From: Verrucomicrobiota bacterium
Lineage (GTDB): Bacteria > Verrucomicrobiota > Verrucomicrobiia > Opitutales > Intestinicryptomonadaceae
Reading direction: 5' to 3'
Assembly: GCA_003343565.1 (NCBI GenBank)
Contig: QALA01000013.1
Coordinates: forward strand, 1 to 5,986
Length of the DNA stretch: 5,986 nucleotides
The position numbers and the translations under genes are program-made. Shown here one piece after another: positions 1 to 5,742 of this stretch; the first letter of the stretch is position 1; each line of letters begins with the position of its first letter. The notes below the pieces were generated by a model, which was given only the letters and a program-made list of their open reading frames with translations, searched no databases and was not told where the DNA came from.

Positions 1-262
1 CTACATCGACTTCATGATAGCAAACGACGTCGAGCTTAAAATCATATCGTGGGAGTCCGCCGCGGACGCCAATATAATCTTTGCCGCGACCGACGGCTAC
101 AAAGTATATAACTACAACGGAGAAGACTACCTATTTACAGCCAAGAATCTGGCCGACGGGCTGTACGTTTCCTACGTGGCGGTGCCGGAGCCCGCGGAGT
201 GGGCGGCGATACTCGGCCTTGCCGCGATTGCGCTTGTTGTGCGCAAAAGAAGGCGCAAGTAG
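1..262 (+). CDS. PEP-CTERM sorting-domain protein, C-terminal part
   Basis: This is the 3' end of a longer gene that enters from the left edge; the frame is open from base 2 and ends at TAG 260-262, so the internal ATG at 14 is not taken as the start. The visible 86 residues end in a classic tripartite sorting signal: a VPEPAEW motif, a hydrophobic segment of about 14-16 residues (AAILGLAAIALVV) and a basic tail (RKRRRK). In known PEP-CTERM systems this tail is recognised by an exosortase in the inner membrane, and the protein is exported to the cell surface or matrix. The part before the signal is rich in Asp, Tyr and Asn, like the ends of beta-rich secreted proteins, but names no function. 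The PEPAEW variant is typical of Opitutae-type Verrucomicrobiota. A strong terminator follows. The family call is confident; the role of the protein is unknown. Confidence 0.85.
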   Translation, partial: YIDFMIANDVELKIISWESAADANIIFAATDGYKVYNYNGEDYLFTAKNLADGLYVSYVAVPEPAEWAAILGLAAIALVVRKRRRK

Positions 263-309
263 GCCTCGAATAGGTGAAAGATTTTTTTAGGGGATAATAT
301 ATAGTTCAA

Positions 310-337
310 GGCCGTCCAATTTGGACGGCCTTTTTTT
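310..337 (+). terminator. Intrinsic terminator of the PEP-CTERM gene
   Basis: An inverted repeat GGCCGTCC (310-317) / GGACGGCC (323-330) forms an 8-bp GC-rich stem, extended by one A-T pair, with a 3-5 base loop. Seven T residues (331-337) follow directly on the plus strand. It lies 47 bases after the stop of the PEP-CTERM gene. On the minus strand the stem is followed by TTGAAC rather than a T run, so it should act poorly as a U-tract terminator for guaA. Confidence 0.92.
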
Positions 338-392
338 ACGAGAGCCGCCGCGCCGGCTACGCCCCGCGCGAATTGCAAGCGCAAACCCTCCA

Positions 393-414
393 AGTCAGGC
401 AGGAAATGCCGACT
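393..414 (-). other. Stem-loop just downstream of guaA
   Basis: AGTC (393-396) and GGCA (398-401) pair with TGCC (407-410) and GACT (411-414), giving 8 bp with one bulged base and a 5-base loop. It begins 13 bases past the guaA stop. No T run follows on either strand, so it is not a standard intrinsic terminator. It may protect the guaA mRNA 3' end or assist Rho-dependent or convergent termination. That role is inference; the pairing is seen directly. Confidence 0.4.
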
Positions 415-427
415 CAGGTTTCCTCTC

Positions 428-1966
428 TTATTCCCACTCGATAGTCGCGGGCGGTTTGGAGGATATGTCCAATACGACCCTGTTTACCCCCTTGACCTCG
501 TTTATTATGCGGTTGGAAATCTTCCCAAGAATCTCATGCGGAACATGCGCCCAGTCGGCCGTCATGGCGTCCTGTGACTCGACTATGCGCAGGGCTATTA
601 CGTTGTCGTACGTGCGTTCGTCGCCCATTACGCCGACGGTCTTGACCGGCAAGAAAACCGCAAACGCCTGCCACAATTTGTAGTACAGGCCGCTTTCGCG
701 CATTTCCTCCATGAGGATTGCGTCGGCCTCCCGCAGAATGTCCAAACGCTTTTTGGTAATGTCGCCCACGACGCGCACGCCCAAGCCGGGACCGGGAAAC
801 GGGTGCCGCCACAAGACCTCTTTTGAAAGTCCGAGTTCCGCGCCCAACACGCGCACTTCGTCCTTGAACAGTTCGCGCAACGGCTCAAGAAGCTTCAGCT
901 TCATGCGCTTTGGAAGTCCGCCCACATTGTGGTGGCTCTTAATCAGCGAAGCCGGATTGCCCGCAATCGGCACGCTCTCTATGACGTCCGGATACAGCGT
1001 GCCCTGCGCGAGAAAGTCAACCTTGCCTATCGACTTCACCGCCCCGTCAAAGGCCTCGACGAACGTCTTTCCGATAATCTTGCGCTTGCGTTCCGGATCC
1101 TTCACGCCCTTGAGCCTGTCGAGAAAAAGCCTCTGAGCGCGCACGGTGCGCATGCGCATCTTGAAGTTGTTTTTAAACAGATTCTCAACCTTTTTGCGCT
1201 CGTCCTTGCGCAGAAGGCCGTTATCGACGAACACGCATGTCAGCTGGTCGCCTATCGCCCTGTGAATGAGAGCGGCCGCAACGGAGGAATCGACCCCCCC
1301 GCTCAGGCCTAAAATGACCTTCTTGTCCCCGACGGTCTCGCGGATTCTGGCGACGGCCTTTTCGACGTAGTCGGACATCGTCCAATCTCCGCTGCAACCG
1401 CATATGCCGAACAGGAAATTTTTTATTATCTCCATTCCCCGCGGAGTGTGCGCGACCTCCGGGTGAAACTGCATTCCGTAAAATCTTCGGGACTTGTCCT
1501 CCACAAGCGCGTATTCGGAATTTTCCGTCGTTCCAACGGCCTCGAAGCCTTCGGGAAGCCTCTCGATTCTGTCGCCGTGCGAATTCCAGACCTTTATGGG
1601 CGACGAAATGCCCTTCAGCAAGCGGCTCCCCTTTTTGAATGAGAGTTCCCCCAATCCGTATTCGCGCTGCCTGCTCGACACGACCCGGCCTCCCAGCATT
1701 TTGCCCATCAGCTGCAATCCGTAGCATATCCCCAATATCGGAACGCCGAGCCCAAAAATTTTCGGATCCGGGCGCGGAGAAGATTTCGCAAGCACGCTCG
1801 CCGGCCCCCCCGACAAAATTATGCCGCACACGCCCTCGCGCTTGAGGGTTTTCGCGCTGGTATTGTACGGCAGAATCTCCGAGTACACGCTGCATTCGCG
1901 TATCCTGCGCGCGATGACCTGCGTGTATTGCGATCCAAAGTCAAGTACGGCTATTTTCTGATTCAT
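428..1966 (-). CDS. guaA: GMP synthase (glutamine-hydrolysing)
   Basis: GuaA converts XMP to GMP using ATP and the amide nitrogen of glutamine, the last step of de novo guanine nucleotide synthesis in the cytosol. The 512 residues are full length for the family. The class I glutamine amidotransferase domain covers about 1-190, with the GICYGLQ nucleophile elbow (Cys81) and the QFHPE motif supplying His168 and Glu170. The ATP-pyrophosphatase domain follows, with the PP-loop SGGVDSS at 222-228 and RHPFPGPGLGVR near 387-398. The C-terminal dimerisation domain ends in the conserved KPPATIEWE. The start is supported by an AAAGGG Shine-Dalgarno about 7 bases upstream. It lies 77 bases after the zinc-ribbon gene and is probably co-transcribed with it. 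A perfect 10-bp direct repeat sits in that gap. All key residues are present, so the enzyme should be active. Confidence 0.98.
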   Translation of the reverse strand: MNQKIAVLDFGSQYTQVIARRIRECSVYSEILPYNTSAKTLKREGVCGIILSGGPASVLAKSSPRPDPKIFGLGVPILGICYGLQLMGKMLGGRVVSSRQREYGLGELSFKKGSRLLKGISSPIKVWNSHGDRIERLPEGFEAVGTTENSEYALVEDKSRRFYGMQFHPEVAHTPRGMEIIKNFLFGICGCSGDWTMSDYVEKAVARIRETVGDKKVILGLSGGVDSSVAAALIHRAIGDQLTCVFVDNGLLRKDERKKVENLFKNNFKMRMRTVRAQRLFLDRLKGVKDPERKRKIIGKTFVEAFDGAVKSIGKVDFLAQGTLYPDVIESVPIAGNPASLIKSHHNVGGLPKRMKLKLLEPLRELFKDEVRVLGAELGLSKEVLWRHPFPGPGLGVRVVGDITKKRLDILREADAILMEEMRESGLYYKLWQAFAVFLPVKTVGVMGDERTYDNVIALRIVESQDAMTADWAHVPHEILGKISNRIINEVKGVNRVVLDISSKPPATIEWE

Positions 1967-1983
1967 TCGTGCCCTTTCTGCTA

Positions 1984-2009
1984 TACGGTAAATGTCCTGT
2001 ACGGTAAAT
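1984..2009. repeat. 10-bp direct repeat TACGGTAAAT upstream of guaA
   Basis: Two perfect copies of TACGGTAAAT (1984-1993 and 2000-2009) lie 16 bases apart, start to start, in the 77-base gap between the zinc-ribbon gene and guaA. The nearer copy ends about 17 bases before the guaA ATG, just upstream of its ribosome binding site. The position would suit an operator or an mRNA-binding site, but no known regulator motif was recognised. It may also be a chance duplication. Confidence 0.6.
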
Positions 2010-2043
2010 TATTTCAGCTTTGCAAGCTCATGCATCTTTTTAA

Positions 2044-2268
2044 TTAAAATCTGAGTCTGGTGTTTTTGTAGCCGCACTTCGGGCAGGAGCGCAATTCGGA
2101 ACCCGCCTCTCCGGTATATACGGAGTCGCAACGAAGGCAGTGGAACGTAGCCGTGCGGGCGAGCTTTTCGTACGCCTTGTTGCGCCTCCTGGACGCTATG
2201 AGCGACGTCAGCGCAAATCCCGCCAAAACTAGCGATACCGCCACCGCAAAATATACCCCAAACGACAT
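2044..2268 (-). CDS. Small membrane-anchored zinc-ribbon protein
   Basis: This 74-residue protein is not a family I can name. It opens with a hydrophobic helix (about residues 4-25, FGVYFAVAVSLVLAGFALTSLIA) followed by a basic stretch (RRRNK), which predicts a single N-terminal membrane anchor with the rest in the cytosol. Two knuckles follow, CLRC (Cys44, Cys47) and CPKC (Cys62, Cys65), spaced as in a four-cysteine zinc ribbon; the second reads CPKCGYKNT, as in rubredoxin-like or ribbon folds. The start is backed by GGAG nine bases upstream. A longer overlapping frame (2009-2275) lacks these features and is rejected. It is the first gene after a candidate promoter and precedes guaA. A role in binding nucleic acid or protein partners at the membrane is possible but unproven. 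Confidence 0.82.
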   Translation of the reverse strand: MSFGVYFAVAVSLVLAGFALTSLIASRRRNKAYEKLARTATFHCLRCDSVYTGEAGSELRSCPKCGYKNTRLRF

Positions 2269-2361
2269 CTTGCAAATCTCCGTCCGCCGAATCCCAATCT
2301 CAAAATGAAATTAATCCAAACTTTCCCTCCCCAAAAAAATCCGCCTATCCGACAGCGTCTT

Positions 2362-2391
2362 AAAAAAATGCAACCCCTTGCAAAAATGCAA
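2362..2391 (-). promoter_or_regulatory. Two mutually exclusive leader hairpins with a T run
   Basis: Read on the minus strand, TTGCA (2387-2391) can pair with TGCAA (2378-2382) across a TTTT loop. That same TGCAA can instead pair with TTGCA (2369-2373) across a GGGG loop, and seven T residues (2362-2368) follow the second hairpin. The layout is that of a tiny anti-terminator/terminator pair near the 5' end of the predicted zinc-ribbon/guaA transcript. Each stem has only 5 bp, so it is weak. It could instead be a second, backup terminator for the rplQ operon. Confidence 0.35.
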
Positions 2392-2399
2392 TTATCCCA

Positions 2400-2428
2400 A
2401 TGATATCTGTAATTAGATTTTGCGACAA
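2400..2428 (-). promoter_or_regulatory. Sigma70-like promoter for the zinc-ribbon gene and guaA
   Basis: On the minus strand a -35 box TTGTCG (2423-2428, four of six matches to TTGACA) is followed by a 17-bp spacer and a -10 box TATCAT (2400-2405, five of six matches to TATAAT). Spacing is optimal. Transcription would start near 2393, giving a leader of about 125 bases before the zinc-ribbon gene. It lies downstream of the rplQ terminator, where a new promoter is expected. Confidence 0.6.
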
Positions 2429-2467
2429 CTCCGGCGTCACTTCGTCGAACTCGGAAAATTGCTTTAT

Positions 2468-2503
2468 AAAAAGCGCAAACGCGCCCGTCCCGAACGCGTT
2501 TGC
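2468..2503 (-). terminator. Intrinsic terminator of the rpsM-rplQ operon
   Basis: GCAAACGCG (2475-2483) and CGCGTTTGC (2495-2503) form a perfect 9-bp stem with an 11-base loop. On the minus strand it is followed, after GC, by five T residues (2468-2472). It starts 26 bases after the rplQ stop and ends the ribosomal gene cluster. The T run is short and the loop large, so some read-through into the zinc-ribbon/guaA genes is possible. Confidence 0.75.
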
Positions 2504-2529
2504 CAACCAAAAAAACCTCGACAAGCCCT

Positions 2530-3117
2530 CTATTCTTTGGCTTCTCCGGCCTTTTCCGGTTCGGCCTGCGCGGGAGCCTCCGCTTTGGGAGTTTCCGCAT
2601 CAGCCTTTTCCGCCTTCTTCGCAGGCGCCTTCTTGGCGGCCTTCTTGGCGGCGGACTTTTTGGCAGCCGACTTCTTGGCAGGCTTGGCTTCGCCGGCGGA
2701 CGCGGACTTGGATTCTTCCTTCTTATAACCCTTGTCGTCCGCCTCTATAAGCTCGATTATGGCCATAGCCGCCGAGTCTCCCTTGCGGGGCACAAGCTTG
2801 TAGATTCTCGTGTATCCGCCGGGGCGATCGACAAATTTCTTCACCTTGTCGGCAAACAGAAAATGCACGGCGCTCTCGTCGCGCACCTTTGCAAGGGCCA
2901 ATCTGCGAAAATGCAGTTTCTTGGCGGAATCCTCCGTAGCGGCCGCCTTTTTAGCCATCGTAATTACTTTTTCCGCAAAGGGACGCAAAGCCTTCGCATA
3001 ACCAAGCGTAGTTTCGATTCTATCATGACGCAGAAGCGCCGCCGAAAGCGATGCCATTATCGCGGCGCGGTGCTCCTTTCTAACGCCCAACTGATGTCTA
3101 TGTTTATTGTGACGCAT
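2530..3117 (-). CDS. rplQ: Large-subunit ribosomal protein L17 with long Lys/Ala tail
   Basis: L17 is an assembly and structural protein of the large ribosomal subunit, near the peptide exit region. The first ~126 residues are a standard L17 fold: MRHNKHRHQLGV at the start, RIETTLGYAKALRPFAEKVI near 33-52 and PGGYTRIYKL near 99-108. Bacterial L17 usually stops at about 115-130 residues, but this one runs to 195. The extra ~68 residues begin with AAKK/SAAKK/APAKK units (about 146-169) like histone H1 tails, then turn acidic and Pro-rich (ETPKAEAPAQAEPEKAGEAKE). It is the last gene of the operon, 19 bases after rpoA. No clear Shine-Dalgarno precedes the ATG, so translation may be coupled to rpoA. 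The tail is probably disordered. The L17 call is certain; the tail's role is unknown. Confidence 0.97.
   Translation of the reverse strand: MRHNKHRHQLGVRKEHRAAIMASLSAALLRHDRIETTLGYAKALRPFAEKVITMAKKAAATEDSAKKLHFRRLALAKVRDESAVHFLFADKVKKFVDRPGGYTRIYKLVPRKGDSAAMAIIELIEADDKGYKKEESKSASAGEAKPAKKSAAKKSAAKKAAKKAPAKKAEKADAETPKAEAPAQAEPEKAGEAKE
2629..2685 (-). repeat. Imperfect 12-15 bp tandem repeat coding the L17 tail
   Basis: On the plus strand, units that begin CTTCTTGGC or CTTTTTGGC recur at 2629, 2641, 2656 and 2671, giving one 12-base and three 15-base steps. They stay in frame and encode the AAKK/SAAKK units of the L17 tail. The pattern suggests growth by slippage, with later divergence (GGCGGCGGA, GGCAGCCGA, GGCAGGCTT). 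Confidence 0.65.
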
Positions 3118-3136
3118 CTTATATTTTGTCTGGAAT

Positions 3137-4141
3137 TTACATTGTTGCCGAATCTATCAGACGCTCGTCAATCTTCATGCCGAGCGAAAGTCCGAGCTGT
3201 TCCAATTTGCTCTTGATTTCGTTCAAACTCTTCTTTCCGAAGTTGCGATACTTGAGCATCTCCTGCTCCGACTTCATGGCAAGCTCGCCCACCGTCGTTA
3301 TGTTGGCGTTGTTCAGGCAGTTTGCCGCGCGGACGGACAGTTCGATCTCGTTGACGCTCATGTTAAGAAGCTTTCTCAGCCTGTTCTGCTCCTCGCTGAC
3401 TTCCTTGCCGACCGTCTCAAATTCAATCTCCTGCTCGTTCACCGAATCGAATACGTCGATATGGTGTTTGAGTATGACGGCCGCCTCCTTGAGAGCCTCG
3501 TCGGGAGTGAGCCTGCCGTCCGTCCATATTTCGAGAGTGAGCTTGTCAAAGTCGGTCATCTGGCCGACGCGGGTGGCGTCAACCGTATATTTCGCAAGCT
3601 CTATCGGGCTGAAAAGCGAGTCCACGGGAATCACGCCTATGGGCTGATCCTCATACTTGTTCTCCTCCGCGGGACGCCAGCCCCTGCCGCAGGAAATCTC
3701 GACTTCCGCATTGAACTTGCGCTTCGCATCGAGCGTGCAAATAACCTGGTCGGGATTGACAATCTCTATGTCGGCGTCGGGCTGAATATCGGCCGCGGTC
3801 ACCGGGCCCTCCTTTTCGACGCTTATCATCAAACGCTTGTTTTCGCGATTCGGATTCTTCGACTTCACCTTTATCTTCTTAAGGTTTAGAACGATGTCCG
3901 TCACGTCTTCAACCACTCCGTCAATGCTCTGAAATTCGTGGTCAACCCCGTCGATTCTGATGGAGCTTATCGCCGCACCCTCTATCGAACTGAGAAGCAC
4001 GCGGCGAAGGGCGTTGCCTATCGTATGGCCGAAGCCCGTTTCAAAAGGCTCGGCGACATATTTGGCATATGTGGGGGTCGCGCTTGATTCGTCCTTAACC
4101 AGACGCTTTGGCAATTCAAATTTTCCGAGACGTTTAGCCAT
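3137..4141 (-). CDS. rpoA: DNA-directed RNA polymerase subunit alpha
   Basis: Alpha dimerises to seed assembly of the core RNA polymerase, and its C-terminal domain contacts UP elements and activators at promoters. The 334 residues are full length. The N-terminal assembly domain (about 1-240) contains GFGHTIGNALRRVLLSS at 36-52, the alpha signature, with the two arginines at 46-47. The linker is about 241-255. The C-terminal domain (about 256-322) has the two helix-hairpin-helix DNA-contact elements: SVRAANCLNNANI (Arg271, Asn274, matching E. coli Arg265 and Asn268) and YRNFGKKSLNEIK (Gly302, Lys303, Lys304). A GGAG site seven bases upstream sets the start. The gap to rpsD is 29 bases and to rplQ 19 bases, so all are one operon. 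Nothing is missing. Confidence 0.98.
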   Translation of the reverse strand: MAKRLGKFELPKRLVKDESSATPTYAKYVAEPFETGFGHTIGNALRRVLLSSIEGAAISSIRIDGVDHEFQSIDGVVEDVTDIVLNLKKIKVKSKNPNRENKRLMISVEKEGPVTAADIQPDADIEIVNPDQVICTLDAKRKFNAEVEISCGRGWRPAEENKYEDQPIGVIPVDSLFSPIELAKYTVDATRVGQMTDFDKLTLEIWTDGRLTPDEALKEAAVILKHHIDVFDSVNEQEIEFETVGKEVSEEQNRLRKLLNMSVNEIELSVRAANCLNNANITTVGELAMKSEQEMLKYRNFGKKSLNEIKSKLEQLGLSLGMKIDERLIDSATM

Positions 4142-4170
4142 TGTCTTCTCCGTTTCCTATGGGATTGTTT

Positions 4171-4779
4171 TTAACGGGAATAGAATTCAACAACGAGCTG
4201 ATCGTTGATTGTCTGGTCCATCTCCTCGCGTATCGGCAGCCTGCTGACCGTGCCACGAAAAGCGTCGTCCACGCGCTCCAACCACGCCGGCGGCGTGCGG
4301 AGCTGCGACTCGTCGAGAGCCCTCTGCGCAAGCTGGCGCGACGAGCTGCGCTCGCGCACTTCCACGACGTCGCCCGCAACGCAAGTGTAGCTGGGAATAT
4401 CGACCTTCCCGCCGTTGACCTGCACGTGCCCGTGCGTGACGAACTGGCGGGCAGCCTTGCGGGTGCGCGCAAAACCCAACAAATAAATGATATTGTCCAA
4501 ACGGGTCTCAAGCAAACGCATGAAAATTTCGCCCGTCACGCCCCTTGTCGCCTTCGCGCGCTGGAACGTCAGGCGGAACTGCTTTTCGCTCAATCCGTAC
4601 ATGAAGCGCAGCTTCTGCTTTTCGTTCAGACCCATCGAATAATCGGTGACGCGGCGGCGCAGATGCGGCCCGTGCTGGCCCGGTATGTAGGGCTTTTTTT
4701 GCATCGCCTTGTTTTCCGGAAACAAGGCCTGCCCGAAACGGCGGTTTATCTTGGTAGTTGGTCCTGTATAGCGAGACAT
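4171..4779 (-). CDS. rpsD: Small-subunit ribosomal protein S4
   Basis: S4 is a primary 16S rRNA-binding protein that starts assembly of the 30S body and helps form the mRNA entry site. The 202 residues match the family's usual length. The N-terminal part (1-90) opens MSRYTGP, with KPYIPGQHGP near 29-38 and GLSEKQFRLTF near 62-72. The S4 RNA-binding domain covers about 91-155 (TRLDNIIYLLGFARTRKAARQ, then HGHVQVNGGKVDIPSY). The end, INDQLVVEFYSR, is canonical. The N-terminal zinc-binding cysteines of some S4 proteins are absent, so this is the zinc-free form. AGGAG lies nine bases before the ATG. In E. coli S4 represses this operon by binding the rpsM leader; no such structure was recognised here. 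Confidence 0.97.
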   Translation of the reverse strand: MSRYTGPTTKINRRFGQALFPENKAMQKKPYIPGQHGPHLRRRVTDYSMGLNEKQKLRFMYGLSEKQFRLTFQRAKATRGVTGEIFMRLLETRLDNIIYLLGFARTRKAARQFVTHGHVQVNGGKVDIPSYTCVAGDVVEVRERSSSRQLAQRALDESQLRTPPAWLERVDDAFRGTVSRLPIREEMDQTINDQLVVEFYSR

Positions 4780-4813
4780 TTCAAAATTCTCCTGTATCCT
4801 AAATTATATTATA

Positions 4814-5350
4814 CTATACGCGGCGGCGTTTCGGAGCGCGGCAGCCGTTGTGCGGAACCGGCGTGACATCGACTATCGCCGTCACGGAGAAGCCGAGCGC
4901 CTGAAGCGAGCGAATCGCCGAATCGCGCCCCATTCCCGGGCCCTTGACATTTACCGCAACCTCCTTCATGCCGTGGCTCATGGCAATTTTGCCGGCGTCC
5001 TGCGTGACGACTTGAGCCGCGTATGCCGTGCTCTTTCTGGAGCCGCGGAAGTTCATCTTGCCCGCGCTGGACCAGCTGATGACATTGCCCTTAGCGTCGG
5101 TAAAAGAGACCTTCGTATTGTTGAACGTCGCATTGATATGGCAGACTCCGCTGTGGACGTTCTTGCTGCCCTTGGCCTTGCGAATCTTGATTTCGCCTAC
5201 ATCGCTTGAGAGCAAATCCGCGGCGGTGGGCTGCGACGGCTTTTGCGCTTCGGATTTCTGCGCTTCAGCTTTCTGCGTTTCGGGTTTCTCCGCGGCCTGC
5301 GCAGACGCTTCGGCGACCGCCGCTTCCTGTTTCTTTTGTTCTTCGCTCAT
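4814..5350 (-). CDS. rpsK: Small-subunit ribosomal protein S11 with N-terminal extension
   Basis: S11 sits on the 30S platform next to the mRNA exit and the Shine-Dalgarno helix. The core (about 56-178) is standard: GVCHINATFNNTKVSFTD near 68-85, FRGSRKSTAYAAQ near 101-113, KGPGMGRDSAIRSL near 136-149 and the basic end PHNGCRAPKRRRV. Bacterial S11 is usually about 125-135 residues; this one has 178 because of some 50 extra N-terminal residues rich in Ala, Glu, Lys and Gln. These include three pentad units, KPETQ, KAEAQ and KSEAQ. The extension is predicted to be disordered or helical. No ATG or GTG start lies in frame between residue 1 and the core, so the long start is kept; only a weak AGG precedes it, eight bases away. 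The gap from rpsM is 17 bases. The S11 call is certain. Confidence 0.96.
   Translation of the reverse strand: MSEEQKKQEAAVAEASAQAAEKPETQKAEAQKSEAQKPSQPTAADLLSSDVGEIKIRKAKGSKNVHSGVCHINATFNNTKVSFTDAKGNVISWSSAGKMNFRGSRKSTAYAAQVVTQDAGKIAMSHGMKEVAVNVKGPGMGRDSAIRSLQALGFSVTAIVDVTPVPHNGCRAPKRRRV
5241..5285 (-). repeat. Three 15-bp tandem repeats coding the S11 extension
   Basis: On the plus strand, TTTTGCGCTTCGGAT (5241-5255), TTCTGCGCTTCAGCT (5256-5270) and TTCTGCGTTTCGGGT (5271-5285) are imperfect tandem copies, with a partial fourth copy starting TTCTCCGC. In the coding frame they give five-residue units of the form K-x-E-x-Q. This is a coding minisatellite inside a ribosomal protein gene. Confidence 0.7.
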
Positions 5351-5367
5351 TTTAACAGCCTAAAAAA

Positions 5368-5742
5368 TTAATTCTTGGAAACCACGCCGACAGTCTTGCG
5401 GGCGCCCTTGCGCGTGCGGGCGTTCGTGCTGGTGCGCTGGCCGCGAACCGGCAACCCCTTGGCATGGCGCAGGCCGCGGTACGACTTTATCGCCGTAAGA
5501 CGCTTGATATTGCCGATTACTTCGCGGCGCAAATCCCCCTCAACCTTGAACTGGTGCTCGGCTATGGCCGTCATTATCTTGTTAATCAGCTCCTCGTTAA
5601 GTTCGCTTGCGCGCATTGCCGGAGGAATCGCGCACTCCTGGCAAATCAATTTTGCGCGAGTCGGCCCTATCCCGTAAATGTATCTGAGCGCGTATTCCAC
5701 GCGCTTGTTGTTTGGTATGTCTACTCCGAGTAATCTTGGCAT
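5368..5742 (-). CDS. rpsM: Small-subunit ribosomal protein S13
   Basis: S13 is in the 30S head and forms bridges to the 50S subunit, contacting the P-site tRNA with its C-terminal tail. The 124 residues are normal for the family. It begins PRLLGVDIPNNKRVEYALRY, with the helix-hairpin-helix YGIGPTRAKLI near 23-33. The signature SYRGLRHAKGLPVRGQRT lies near 87-104, and the basic tail NARTRKGARKTVG near 107-119. It is the first gene of the alpha operon here. No Shine-Dalgarno is visible before the ATG (the upstream bases are AATCTAAAAATT), so initiation may rely on an unstructured AT-rich leader. infA and rpmJ, often found just before rpsM, are missing from the gap. Confidence 0.97.
   Translation of the reverse strand: MPRLLGVDIPNNKRVEYALRYIYGIGPTRAKLICQECAIPPAMRASELNEELINKIMTAIAEHQFKVEGDLRREVIGNIKRLTAIKSYRGLRHAKGLPVRGQRTSTNARTRKGARKTVGVVSKN

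Noticed and set aside
1221..1895. A 224-residue open frame on the minus strand within guaA
   Set aside because: It is out of frame with intact guaA, Arg/Gly-rich and shows no domain.
2016..2028. Inverted repeat AGCTT-TGC-AAGCT after the zinc-ribbon gene
   Set aside because: Five base pairs with a 3-base loop and no T run on the minus strand; likely chance.
2009..2275. An 88-residue alternative frame overlapping the zinc-ribbon gene
   Set aside because: It lacks the membrane helix and the paired CxxC motifs, while the 74-residue frame has both and a good ribosome binding site.
2269..2399. A purine (guanine) riboswitch in the leader before the zinc-ribbon gene and guaA
   Set aside because: The gene context invites it, but the conserved three-way-junction sequences of purine riboswitches could not be found; only short alternative hairpins are visible.
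2229..2600. A 123-residue Arg-rich frame spanning the rplQ-zinc-ribbon gap
   Set aside because: It overlaps the rplQ end, crosses the operon terminator and the promoter, and has no coherent domain.
2500..3216. A 238-residue open frame on the plus strand opposite rplQ
   Set aside because: It mirrors the low-complexity rplQ repeats, is very rich in Arg, Leu and Gly, has no domain and overlaps certain rplQ and rpoA coding sequence.
4141..4866. A 241-residue open frame on the plus strand
   Set aside because: It is antisense to rpsD and runs into rpsK; the open frame follows from the high-GC codon use of those genes and has no recognisable domain.
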